DNA of 51,719 nucleotides from Alphaproteobacteria bacterium (GTDB lineage: Bacteria > Pseudomonadota > Alphaproteobacteria > Rhizobiales > Xanthobacteraceae). Location: contig JAPLPD010000148.1 in assembly GCA_026400395.1 (NCBI GenBank), positions 1 to 51,719 on the forward strand, written 5' to 3'. A program made the translations under genes and the position numbers. Below the pieces are notes generated by a model that searched no databases, was not told the origin of the DNA, and saw nothing but the letters and a program-made list of their open reading frames with translations. Positions within the stretch are counted from its first letter, which is position 1, and every line of letters starts with the position of its first letter. Positions 8,352-17,351 of this stretch are shown piece by piece.

Positions 8352-9449
8352 ATGCAGGTTCTGGTCGTCGGTGCTGGTGTCGTTGGCCTTGCGGTCGCGC
8401 GTGCTGCAGCGCGGAAAGGCCATGAGGTGATCGTCGCCGAGGCGACCAAAGGCATTGGCAACGGTATCTCGTCGCGTAACAGCGAAGTCATCCACGGCGG
8501 CATGTACTATCCGACCGGATCGCTGCGGGCCTATCACTGCCCGCGCGGCCGGCGGTTGATGGTCGAGTTCTGTGTCTTGCATGGGGTGCCGCATCGCCAA
8601 TGCGGCAAGCTGATCGTCGCCACCGAGGACGGCGAGGTCGCCAAGATGGAGGCGATCCGCAAGCAGGGCGAGGCCAACGGCGTCGAAGGGCTGACTTTGC
8701 TCGACGGCCCGGCGGCGCGGGCAATGGAGCCGGCGCTTAACTGCATCGCCGCGCTGCATTCTCCGGAGACCGGCATCGTCGACAGCCACGCGTTCATGCG
8801 CGCGCTGCAGGGCGATTTGGAGGATCTCGGTGGCGTGATTGCTTTCAATACCAAGGTCGAGCGGCTGACCCACACCCAGGCCGGCTGGCTGGTGCGGTTT
8901 TCCGGCGGCGAGAGCGGCGAGCTTGCGGTCGATGCGGTGGTGAACTCGGCGGGGCTTGGCGCCCAGGCGTTGGCGCGGAGCACGGAGGATTATCCGCAGT
9001 CGCGCCTGCCGCGTCTGGTGCTGGCGCGCGGCAACTACTTCGCTTACGCGGGGCGGCCGGTGTTTTCACGGCTGATCTATCCGGCGCCGCGCATTGATGG
9101 CGGGCTCGGCACCCACGTCACGCTGGATCTCGCCGGGCGCATGCGCTTCGGTCCCGACGTCGAATGGATCGACGAGGAGAACTACAACGTCAATCCGGCG
9201 CGCGCGCAATCGTTCTACGCCAGCATCCGTCGCTATTGGCCGGCGCTGCCCGATGATTCACTGCAGCCGGATTACGCGGGGATCCGGCCGAAGCTGACCG
9301 GGCCGGGCGAACCCGCCGCTGATTTCATGGTCGAAGGCCGCGCGCAGCACGGGCTGCCCGGTCTGACGCATCTGTTCGGAATCGAATCGCCGGGGCTGAC
9401 CTCGTCGCTATCGCTGGCGGACGAGGTGGTGGCGGGATTGCTGGACTAG
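8352..9449 (+). CDS. FAD-dependent oxidoreductase, L-2-hydroxyglutarate oxidase-like (DAO family)
   Basis: The protein has 365 residues and starts at the ATG at 8352. It opens with a Rossmann FAD-binding motif, VLVVGAGVVGLAVARAAARK, at 3-22. SSRNSEVIHGGMYYP (about 40-54) is characteristic of the L-2-hydroxyglutarate dehydrogenase/oxidase branch of the DAO superfamily. The segment RYWPALPDDSLQPDYAGIRPK and a closing GIESPGLTSSLSLADEV also fit this group. The likely reaction is flavin-dependent oxidation of a 2-hydroxy acid. It is somewhat shorter than E. coli LhgO, so the exact substrate is uncertain. The gene is divergent from the LTXXQ gene and convergent with the DUF2865 gene. Confidence 0.75.
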   Translation: MQVLVVGAGVVGLAVARAAARKGHEVIVAEATKGIGNGISSRNSEVIHGGMYYPTGSLRAYHCPRGRRLMVEFCVLHGVPHRQCGKLIVATEDGEVAKMEAIRKQGEANGVEGLTLLDGPAARAMEPALNCIAALHSPETGIVDSHAFMRALQGDLEDLGGVIAFNTKVERLTHTQAGWLVRFSGGESGELAVDAVVNSAGLGAQALARSTEDYPQSRLPRLVLARGNYFAYAGRPVFSRLIYPAPRIDGGLGTHVTLDLAGRMRFGPDVEWIDEENYNVNPARAQSFYASIRRYWPALPDDSLQPDYAGIRPKLTGPGEPAADFMVEGRAQHGLPGLTHLFGIESPGLTSSLSLADEVVAGLLD

Positions 9450-9458
9450 CCCTTGGTT

Positions 9459-10199
9459 TTACCGTGAAGCCTGCGCGCGGCGGCGGGGCGCAGGCCGGGT
9501 GACTTCTTCGGCGACCGGCTCGATTTTCTCGCTCGGTGGTGCCGGCTCGATCTTCACCTCGGACAGACGCCGCGCCCACTCGCCCGACGATGTGCTGATC
9601 GGCGTGAACTCGGCAGTGCGGTTCTTGCCATTGTAGGTGGAGAGGCCGGCATCGGTGGCGACGATATCGCCCGGCCGCAATGTCGGATCGCCGATGCTCT
9701 CCACCCGCGCCAGGCCGAGGCCGTCCTTGCCGTTGCACGAACACTCGCTCGAAACTTTATCCCGGTAGGCGAAGGCGTTGTCGAGATCGGCGTAGCGCGT
9801 GCCGTTCTGGGCGACTGCGTGGTCGATCTTGCCGCCGGAGAACACCATCGTCTTCGCCGCGGGACAGAACGATTTGCACAAATCGGCCGGCGTCGCGCCG
9901 GCGAGGCGCTGCATCGGGAAATAGCGTCCGTCGCAGGTGCGCACGCAGTACATGGTGCCGTGGCCGAACCCGCCGGCTTCACCAGCGGGACGCCGGGTTT
10001 CGCCGCCCAAAAGGCCGCCGAATGGATCGGCGTAGGCGCTGCTTTGGTGCGGTTCGGGCGCCCGGCGCTGCTGGAAGCCGCCGAACAGCGCCTGGAACAG
10101 GCCCTGTGCCGACGCCGGTTGCGGGGCGCCGAGGACGCCAAGACTCAAGGCGGCGAGGGTGATCGCGGCGAGACGGCGGATCGATCGGCGATTGGCCAC
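9459..10199 (-). CDS. Secreted DUF2865-domain protein
   Basis: The start I favour is the GTG at 10199, which gives VANRRSIRRLAAITLAALSL and a signal peptide ending near PASA, for 246 residues. The frame is open far upstream, but there it runs antisense or out of frame through the neighbouring permease. The core (about 85-190) contains MYCVRTCDGRYFPM, a cysteine pair LCKSFCPA and a later CSCNG. This cysteine-rich pattern matches DUF2865, a family of unknown function seen in Bradyrhizobiaceae and relatives. The C-terminus is charged and Pro-rich. It is probably periplasmic or surface-exposed with disulfides. Confidence 0.75.
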   Translation of the reverse strand: MANRRSIRRLAAITLAALSLGVLGAPQPASAQGLFQALFGGFQQRRAPEPHQSSAYADPFGGLLGGETRRPAGEAGGFGHGTMYCVRTCDGRYFPMQRLAGATPADLCKSFCPAAKTMVFSGGKIDHAVAQNGTRYADLDNAFAYRDKVSSECSCNGKDGLGLARVESIGDPTLRPGDIVATDAGLSTYNGKNRTAEFTPISTSSGEWARRLSEVKIEPAPPSEKIEPVAEEVTRPAPRRRAQASR

Positions 10200-10369
10200 T
10201 GCAGTCTCCCTGGGCCCGGAACGATTGCTCGCGCCGCCACTGACAACGCAGCACCGCAAAAACGGTTGCAGGTCCGCGTCCAGTGGCAGCCTAGCGGCCA
10301 GGAGTAAATGCAATGTGAGCGGCGGGGAGGCGTTTTTCGGATGGAATCGCAAATACTTGGGCGTTTGCC

Positions 10370-11704
10370 TCAGAAATAGCGCCACCAGACGTAGATGTGG
10401 GCGACGGCGATCGAAACCAGCATCATCGGGAAGGCGTAAAGCGTGTAGGTGACGAATCGGAACGGCACGCCGCTGCGTTCCGCCAGCCCGGCCACGGTCA
10501 GGTTGGCCGAGGCGCCGATCAGGGTGCCGTTGCCGCCGAGGCAGGCGCCGAGCGACAGGCACCACCACAGCGGCAGGATCGCATCGGGCCCGCCATAGGC
10601 CGGGGCCATACTCTTTATCAGCGGAATCATGGTGGCGACGAACGGGATGTTGTCGACGATGGCGGACAGCACCGCCGATGCCCACAGGATGGCGTAGCCG
10701 GCGTGCGCGATGTTGCCGCCGGTCGCCGCGACCAGCTTGTCGGCGAGCAGCTTGAGCAGTCCGCCGGTCTCGACGCCGTGCACCACGATGAACAGGCCGA
10801 TGAAGAAGAAGATGGTGATCCACTCCACGTCGCCGAAGGTCTTGTGGATGTTGTCGGATGCCTTCTCGTTGTGGTGTGTCCAGTTGTCGAGCAGCATCAG
10901 GACGGCGGCGCCGGCCATGGCGATGGTGGCCGGCTCCAGGTGCAGCGGGCGCGCCAGCACGAAAGCGACCATCACGATGGTCAGCACGGCGAGCGATTGC
11001 TTCAGCAGCAGCGGATCGGCAATGGCCTGCTCCGGCCGCATCGCCATCACCCGTGCCTCGCGCTCCGGCGTTGCTTTGAGGTCCTTGCCCCAGAGCAGAT
11101 GGATCATGATGGTTTGCACCGCCAGGACGACGACGACGACGGGCGTGAGGTGGATCGCGAAGGCGTTGAAGTCGAGGCCGACCTGCGAGCCTATCAGGAT
11201 GTTGGGCGGGTCGCCGATCAGTGTCGCGGTGCCGCCGATGTTGGAGGCGAAGATTTCCGCGAACAAATAGGGATAGGGCGGCACCTCGAGCTCTTTGACG
11301 ATGGCGAGCGTCACCGGCACCATGAGCAGCACGGTGGTGACGTTGTCGAGCAGGGCCGACAGCACCGCGGTGGTGAGCTGCAGCAGAAGCAGGATGCCGG
11401 CCGGATGAGCCTTGGCGGCCTTGGCGGCCCACACCGCCACATACTGGAACATCCCCGAGCGGCGCGAGATCGATACCAGGATCATCATGCCGGTGAGCAG
11501 GCCGATGGTGTTCCAGTCGACACCCTTGAGCGCCTCTTCCTGGCTCATCACGCCGACGATGACCATCGCCGCCGCGCCGAGCAGCGCGATGATGGCGCGG
11601 TTGACCTGCTCCGAAATGATGATCGCGTAGGTGACCGCCAGCAGGATGGTGGAGACCCACATCGCATCGAGCCCGAAGTAGATGTGTGATGCGTGTCCGC
11701 CCAT
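10370..11704 (-). CDS. SLC13/ArsB-NhaD-type membrane permease
   Basis: This encodes 444 residues with about 11-12 hydrophobic segments. Two inverted-repeat signatures of the ion-transporter superfamily are present: SALLDNVTTVLLMVPVTLAI with GGTATLIGDPPNILIG in the first half, and SAIVDNIPFVATMIPLI with GGNGTLIGASANL in the second. These resemble NhaD-type Na+/H+ antiporters and ArsB-like anion permeases; the sequence alone does not tell which ion moves. The start at 11704 (MGGHASHIYFGL) leaves 120 bases to the divergent Rid-family gene, enough for shared promoters. The upstream extension of this frame is a shadow of that gene. Confidence 0.8.
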   Translation of the reverse strand: MGGHASHIYFGLDAMWVSTILLAVTYAIIISEQVNRAIIALLGAAAMVIVGVMSQEEALKGVDWNTIGLLTGMMILVSISRRSGMFQYVAVWAAKAAKAHPAGILLLLQLTTAVLSALLDNVTTVLLMVPVTLAIVKELEVPPYPYLFAEIFASNIGGTATLIGDPPNILIGSQVGLDFNAFAIHLTPVVVVVLAVQTIMIHLLWGKDLKATPEREARVMAMRPEQAIADPLLLKQSLAVLTIVMVAFVLARPLHLEPATIAMAGAAVLMLLDNWTHHNEKASDNIHKTFGDVEWITIFFFIGLFIVVHGVETGGLLKLLADKLVAATGGNIAHAGYAILWASAVLSAIVDNIPFVATMIPLIKSMAPAYGGPDAILPLWWCLSLGACLGGNGTLIGASANLTVAGLAERSGVPFRFVTYTLYAFPMMLVSIAVAHIYVWWRYF

Positions 11705-11824
11705 TCCCGTCCCCGCGCGATGCCCCGCTGGAAGCTCAAGCAGCGGCGGTGGGAAGTCAATGCGACTCGCGAGCGCCGGCTGCGCTATGATGCGGGCGAA
11801 CCAGCACCGGAAAGGGAGATCGAC

Positions 11825-12307
11825 TTGACCAGCCGTTTTGTGAATCCGAACACCATGGGACCGTCGCGCGGCTACACCCACATCGTGGAGACGAGCGGAC
11901 CGGGGCGCACCGTTTATCTGTCGGGACAGCTTGGCATGACACCGGACGGCAAGTTCGCCGGCGCGCCGGGCGACTTCCGGGCGCAGGTGGTCCAGGCGTT
12001 CGAAAACGTCAGAATCGGCCTGGCCTCGGTCGGCGGACGGATGGAGCACATCGTCAAGATCACCAACTTCTTTATCGACATGGCAAACCTTCCGGTGTTC
12101 TTCGAGGTGCGCGACACCTACGTGAACACCAAGGCGCCGCCGGCCAGCACCGCGGTCGAGATCAGCAAGCTTGCACGGGATGGCGCACTGTTCGAAATAG
12201 AAGCGGTCGCCGTGATCCCCGGCGCGGCGCGGCCGAAGGCGGCCGGCGCCAAACGGAGCGCGGCGAAACGCGGGGCGGCGAAAAAGCCGGCGCGCAAAAA
12301 GCGTTGA
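11825..12307 (+). CDS. Rid-family (YjgF/YER057c/UK114) protein, cytosolic, with a lysine-rich tail
   Basis: This encodes 160 residues, about 130 of them forming the Rid fold: GYTHIVETSGPGRTVYLSGQ near the N-terminus and a VEISKLA strand near the end. The arginine that RidA uses to hydrolyse enamines and imines (R105 in the E. coli PARS segment) is replaced by Ser in PPASTAVEI. The protein is therefore unlikely to be a classical RidA and fits the non-catalytic or divergent Rid groups. The last 25 residues are Lys/Arg/Ala-rich, like a nucleic-acid-binding tail. I choose the TTG at 11825 because AAAGGGAG precedes it and the fold starts directly after; upstream starts add non-conserved residues. 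A Tat-exported paralogue lies 400 bases downstream. Confidence 0.75.
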   Translation: MTSRFVNPNTMGPSRGYTHIVETSGPGRTVYLSGQLGMTPDGKFAGAPGDFRAQVVQAFENVRIGLASVGGRMEHIVKITNFFIDMANLPVFFEVRDTYVNTKAPPASTAVEISKLARDGALFEIEAVAVIPGAARPKAAGAKRSAAKRGAAKKPARKKR

Positions 12308-12362
12308 TCGTCTCCCGCGCAAGGCCGACGACGCCTCCACGCGAATCATTCACAATCGGCGG

Positions 12363-12611
12363 ATGCCTAGTTTCGTCTATGTCCTCGGCTGCCGCACGCC
12401 GGACCGCACGCTCACCTACGTCGGCTGGACCACCGACGTCGAGCGGCGTCTGCTCCAGCACAATTCCGGCACCGGCGCGCGGACCACGCGCGGCCGCGCC
12501 TGGGTGTTGCTGCACTTTGAGCGGCTGCGCACCCGCCGTCAGGCCATGAGCCGCGAGTGGTACCTTAAGCGCGACCGCAAATTCCGTAAGCAGCTCGCGC
12601 AAAAACTTTGA
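12363..12611 (+). CDS. GIY-YIG nuclease-superfamily small protein (UPF0213/YhbQ-like)
   Basis: This 82-residue protein has YVLGCR and YVGWTTDVERRLLQHNSG, corresponding to the GIY and YIG strands and the following Arg helix, then REWYLKRDRKFRKQL with the late Glu. The length matches stand-alone UPF0213 proteins. These small GIY-YIG proteins are thought to act on nucleic acids, but the biological role of most is unknown. It starts 56 bases after the first Rid gene stop codon and could be co-transcribed with it. Confidence 0.8.
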   Translation: MPSFVYVLGCRTPDRTLTYVGWTTDVERRLLQHNSGTGARTTRGRAWVLLHFERLRTRRQAMSREWYLKRDRKFRKQLAQKL

Positions 12612-12696
12612 TCCGATCTCCCTATTGTGCGCGGCGCGCCTCGCCGTCACGCTCCTGATGCCGCGCGGCCGCGCGCGTATTCAGGGGAGACACATC

Positions 12697-13230
12697 ATGG
12701 AACTGCACCGTTCGCTGTCCTTTTCTTCGCTCGCCGATCTGCTGTCACGCCGCCGCATGCTGCTGGGCGCTGGCGTTCTCGCAGCGTCGGCGGGCGGCGC
12801 GCCGCTCGCGCATGCGCAGACCACCCCGTCGCATTTGAAGTTCGCCAATCCGGATGGGATCGCCAAGCCTGCCGGTTACACCCACGTCGTGGAGATGACC
12901 GGTCCGGGCCGCACCATCTACATCGCCGGTCAGCTCGGCTACGATTCGGCCGGTAAGCGCGCCGGCGAAATCGGCGATTTCACCGCGCAGGCGACCCAGT
13001 GTTTCGAAAACCTGAAGATCGCGCTGGCCTCGGTCGGCGCGGGCTTCGAGCACGTGGTCAATTTGAACAACTACCTGACCAATATCTCGCACCTGCCGCA
13101 GTTCCGCGATGTGCGCAACAAGTACATCACCGGCGCGCCGCCGGCGAGCACGACCATCGAGATTTCAAAGCTCGCGCGGCCCGAGGCGCTGCTCGAGGTC
13201 GAGGCCATCGCGGTGGTGGCAGTGCGTTGA
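12697..13230 (+). CDS. Rid-family protein with a predicted Tat signal peptide
   Basis: This 177-residue protein starts at the ATG at 12697 behind AGGGGAG. Residues about 18-42 contain SRRRMLLGAGVLAASAGGA and end at AHAQ, a twin-arginine signal with a signal-peptidase site. The rest is a complete Rid fold (GYTHVVEMTGPGRTIYIAGQ through TTIEISKLARPEALLEVEAI), clearly paralogous to the gene at 11825. As in that paralogue, Ser replaces the catalytic Arg of RidA (PPASTTIEI). Rid proteins usually act in the cytosol, so an exported, folded one is notable. A stem-loop terminator follows directly after the stop codon. Confidence 0.75.
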   Translation: MELHRSLSFSSLADLLSRRRMLLGAGVLAASAGGAPLAHAQTTPSHLKFANPDGIAKPAGYTHVVEMTGPGRTIYIAGQLGYDSAGKRAGEIGDFTAQATQCFENLKIALASVGAGFEHVVNLNNYLTNISHLPQFRDVRNKYITGAPPASTTIEISKLARPEALLEVEAIAVVAVR

Positions 13231-13236
13231 AGTGCC

Positions 13237-13279
13237 GGTCACGCTCCCCCGGCCGGAGCGGAGCGTGACCTATTTCTTT
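13237..13279 (+). terminator. Rho-independent terminator after the Tat-exported Rid gene
   Basis: An 11-base perfect inverted repeat (GGTCACGCTCC at 13237-13247 and GGAGCGTGACC at 13260-13270) is followed by TATTTCTTTTT. It begins six bases after the Rid stop codon. Its right arm overlaps the stop codon of the convergent minus-strand gene. Confidence 0.75.
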
Positions 13280-14361
13280 TTCGGCGCCTTGATCTCATCG
13301 TACTTGGCGAGGGCGCGGCGCAGCGAGCCGTTGAACAACCACATCGCGTCCATGATCTCGCGATAGGTGGCCGATGTCCTTGCGCGGTCCTTTTTACCGA
13401 AGGTGAACATGCTGTTGTTGCGCAGATATCCCATGATCCGCCGGTCGGAAACGCGATAGTTGAGGAGATCGCCCGATTTGATGGCGGCGCGCGTCGGTGT
13501 CGGCACGATCTGGATGAGCTCGAACAGCCTGATCTGATCGATCGGTTCGGGCAGCGCCTTCACGATCGCCGGGAGCTGCGGAAACAGATCGGCGTGGGCA
13601 TTCATGATGCCATTCCGAACCGCGGTCCAGTGATTGTACCGCTGACTGTGCTTGCCGACGCGCGCCTGCTCTTTTTCGTCGCGGGCGATCAGCGCCGAGT
13701 CAACGGCGGCGACCTTTTCCTTGAGCGCCGCCCATTTCTTCTGGCCGATCCGGTCCTCGGACGGGCCGGTCTGATAACTTCCCTTGTAGGCGCTCGACCG
13801 TGCGTTCTCGAGATTTTGCACGCCGCCGGTTTCAGCGAAGAAGATGCCGAGACTGATGCGGCCGGCGATCTCGGCGTGGGCCGCGTCGAGACCTTTGGCG
13901 CGGCCGATGGCGGCGCCAAGCGCAACCACATCGTCGAACGGGGTTTTCGAGTCCTGCGCACCGGAGGGGGGCGACTGCATCGCCTTGAAGAGATTCGAAT
14001 ACTCTTCGAGCAGCGGCTAGTTGTCGGCGTCGAAATACGCCGGGGGAAATCCGAACTTGCTCTGGCGGCCGATCTTTGACGGCAGCAGGTCGGTGAGGTC
14101 CTTGTAGGCGCTGATCATCGCGTTGCGCCCCGTATACAATGCCTGTCCCGGCTTATCTTCCGGCAGTTCCTTGGCCGCGATCTGTGCCCGACGTTCGGCC
14201 AGGATGGCTTTGAAGTCGCTGAGGGCCTGATTGTAGGTGTCGAGCGCTTCCGACTGCTCCTTCGTGAGCGGTTGAGCGGCCACGACCGATGTCAACACCG
14301 CGAGCAGCATGCCGCAGGCGAGCGCGGTGACCGATCGACGGTGGAATTGCCACGCGCTCAA
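13270..14361 (-). pseudogene. Secreted protein of unknown function, interrupted by an in-frame TAG
   Basis: From a TTG at 14361 that overlaps the polA stop codon (TTGA), one continuous minus-strand frame of 364 codons runs to a TAG at 13270. It is broken only by a TAG at 14017-14019 (codon 115). The first part has a signal peptide (about MLLAVLTSVVAAQ) and helical sequence ending YFDADN. Immediately after the TAG the frame continues PLLEEYSNLFKAMQS and then about 235 protein-like residues (SLGIFFAETGGVQNLENAR, IVPTPTRAAIKSGDLLNYRV). No frameshift is needed to join them, so one gene with a nonsense codon is the simplest reading. An alternative is two genes, the second starting at the ATG at 13980, but that start lacks a clear ribosome site. 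The overlap suggests translational coupling to polA. I recognise no family. Confidence 0.65.
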
Positions 14362-17294
14362 TGCGCCTCGTCCCAATTGTGGGCGGCGCGCGCATCGACC
14401 TGCAGCGGCACCGACAGCGATACGGCGGGCATCGGCGCCTCCTCCATGATCCGCTTGACGATCGGCAGGGTCTTGGCGACCTCGCCCTCGGGCACCTCGA
14501 AGATCAACTCGTCGTGCACCTGCAGCAGCATCTTGGCGTTGAGCTTCGCCTTGGTCAGCGCTGGTTCGATCTTCACCATGGCGCGGCGGATGATGTCGGC
14601 GGCGGAGCCTTGCAGCCGCGCGTTGATCGCCGCGCGCTCGTTGAAAGCGCGCAGCGACGGATTGCCCGCCGCGATATCGGGGTAATGGCACTTCCGCCCG
14701 AAGAGCGTCGCCACATAGCCGTTCTTCTTGGCGAATGCCTTGGTCTCTTCCATGTAGTCGCGGATGCCCGGAAACCGTTCGAAATATTTCTTGATGTAGG
14801 CGCCGGCCTCGTCGCGCGGGATCGCCAACTGGTTGGCCAGACCGAACGCCGAGATGCCGTAGATGATGCCGAAGTTGATCGCCTTGGCGCGGCGGCGGAT
14901 TTCGCCCGGCATGTCCTTGACCGGCACGCCGAACATTTCCGACGCGGTCATGGCGTGGATATCGAGGCCGTCGCGGAACGCCTTGCGCAGCGCCGGCACG
15001 TCGGCGACCTCGGCCAGCAGCCGCAGCTCGATCTGCGAATAATCGGCGGAGACGAGCTGTGCGCCCGGCTCGGCGATGAAGGCGCGGCGGATTTTCCGGC
15101 CTTCCTCGGTTCGCACCGGAATGTTCTGCAGGTTCGGCTACGACGACGAAAGCCGGCCGGTGGTGGTGGCGGCCAACGCGTAGCTCGTATGGACCCGGTG
15201 CGTCTCGGCGTTGACGTATCCCGGAAGCGCGTCGGTGTAGGTCGAACGCAGCTTCGACACCTGCCGCCAGTCGAGAATCTTGCGCGGCAGTTCGTGGCCC
15301 TGCTCGGCCAGTTCTTCCAGCGCGCGGGCGCCGGTCGCCCATTGTCCGGTCTTGGTCTTGGTGCCGCCGGGCAGGCCCATCGACCCGAACAGCACGTCGC
15401 CCAATTGTTTCGGGCTGCCGGGATTGAGCGGCTGGCCGGCGAGCTTGCTGATTTCGTCTTCGAGGCCGGCCTGCTTCTGGCCGAACTCGCCGGACAGCCG
15501 CGACAGCACCTGCCGGTCGATGGAAATTCCGCGCCGCTCCATGCGCCCGAGCACCGTCACCAGCGGACGCTCCAGCGTCTCGTACACTGTGGCGACGTGT
15601 TCGGCTGCCATGCGCGACTTGAGCGCTGTCCAAAGCCGGAGCGTGATGTCGGCATCCTCGGCGGCGTGCTCGGCGGCCTTTTCGATGGCGCGCCCGGCGT
15701 CGAGCACGTAAGACATCAGCATCACGTCGTCGTAGGGGTGAACCTCGATGCCGTGGCGGGCGAAAATCTGCCAGTGGTATTTTAGATCCTCGCCGACCTT
15801 GAGCACGCCGGGGTCTTCGAGAATGGTCCGCAGCACGTCGAGTACGGCCTGTTCCGGAAGCTGGTCGGCGCGAAGCTGCGCCTCCGGCGCGAACAGATCG
15901 CTGCCGCCCTGGCTGCCGCCTTCGCGGTGCCCGATCGGCACGTAGCAAGCTTCGTTATCGCCCACCGCGAACGCGACGCCGCAGAGCTGCGCGACCATCG
16001 GGTCGATGCCGGTGGTCTTGGTCGATATGGAAACGACGCCGAGGTCCCTGGCGCGCAACGCCCAGGCGTTGAGCCGGTCGAGCGTGCGGACGGTCTCGTA
16101 TGTGCTGCGGTCGAATGTCTTGGTCCGCGCCGCGGCCAGTTGCTCGGTGGCGAAGGCGGCCGGCGATAGTTCGCCGGTGGCCTCCGCCTTGCTGCGCGGC
16201 TGTGCCGGTGGCGCGAACAGGTCGCCGCTTTTGCCATAGGGGGCCGACGCCCGTACGGCCGGCGCATCAGCGGGCGCGGCGGCCGCCGCCGATGCGAGCT
16301 TGCTGTTGGCCTCGATTTCGCCGGCCTCGATGCCGGATTTCTCGGCCACGCGCCGCGTCAGCGTCGAAAATTCCATCGCTTTGAGAAAGGCGACAAGATT
16401 CTTGTAATCGGGCTCGTGGGCCGCGAGGTCTTCGACCGGCACTTCGAGCGGGACGTTCTGGTCCAGCGTGACGAGCTTCTTGGAGATGCGCGCAAGCTCC
16501 GCATTGTCGATCAGGGTCTGGCGACGCTTCTCCTGCTTGATCTCGCCGGCTCGCTTGAGCAGCGTTTCGAGATCGCCGAACTCCGCCAGCAGCTGCGCCG
16601 CGGTCTTTGGGCCGATCCCGGGCACGCCGGGGACGTTGTCGCTGGTGTCGCCGATCAGCGCCTGCGCTTCGATCACCTTCTCGGGCGGCACGCCGAACTT
16701 CTCGATCACCTCGGCAATGCCGATCCTCTTGTCTTTCATCGTGTCGTACATGGTCACGCAGTCGTTCACGAGCTGCATGAGATCCTTGTCGGACGACACG
16801 ATGGTGGTTGTGGCCTCAGCCTCGCAGGCCAGCCGCGCGTAGGTCGCAATGATGTCGTCGGCTTCGAAGCCCGCCTGTTCCAGGCACGGAATGTCGAAGG
16901 CCCGTGTCGCCTCGCGGATCAGGGGAAATTGCGGGATGAGATCGGCGGGGATGTCGGGGCGGTGCGCCTTGTATTGCGGATATAATTCGGTGCGGAACGT
17001 TTTTTCCGATTTGTCGAACACCACCGCGAGATGCGTGGGCTTCTCCTCGGGCTTCATGTCGTTCAGGAGCTTCCACAGCATGTTGCAGAAGCCCAGCACG
17101 GCGCCGACGGGCAACTTGTCGGACTTGCGGGTCAGCGGCGGCAACGCGTGATAGGCGCGGAAGATGTAGCCCGAGCCATCGACTAGGAAGACGTGGTCGC
17201 CCTTCTTCAGCGAGCCGGCGATTGCGGCGGACTTCTTTGCTGCGGACGCGGCGGCTGCGGGTTTCGCGGCGGTAGTCTTGGGTTTCGAGGGCAT
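14358..17294 (-). pseudogene. polA: DNA polymerase I, split by an in-frame TAG and lacking part of its exonuclease domain
   Basis: The frame spans 979 codons from the ATG at 17294, interrupted by a TAG at 15138-15140 (codon 719). The 5' nuclease domain (about 35-330, starting FLVDGSGYIFRAYHA) looks intact. In the 3'-5' exonuclease domain the Exo I acids are replaced (STKTT where E. coli has DTETD), the Exo II Asp is His (LKYHW), and the Exo III Tyr is His (HAAEDAD). About 35 residues are absent between SYVLDAGR and AIEKAAEHA compared with E. coli PolA. The polymerase domain runs to TTGRLSSS, meets the TAG, then continues in frame as PNLQNIPVRTEEGRKIRRAF with VSADYSQIELR and KAINFGIIYGISAFG. 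The upstream product would keep the 5' nuclease but lack the catalytic aspartates. A sequencing error is possible. Confidence 0.85.
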
Positions 17295-17351
17295 GCCCCG
17301 AATGTGGGCCGTCAGCCGCCGTGAATCAATGCGCGCGGTGGACGCTGTGAA

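Noticed and set aside
9459-11660. A 733-residue frame joining the DUF2865 protein to a long upstream part
   Set aside because: Only the last third (from the GTG at 10199) is protein-like; the rest is out of frame through the membrane permease.
10397-11689. A 430-residue plus-strand frame opposite the permease
   Set aside because: Its His/Asp-rich composition is the reverse complement of membrane helices, and the opposite frame has clear NhaD/ArsB-type motifs.
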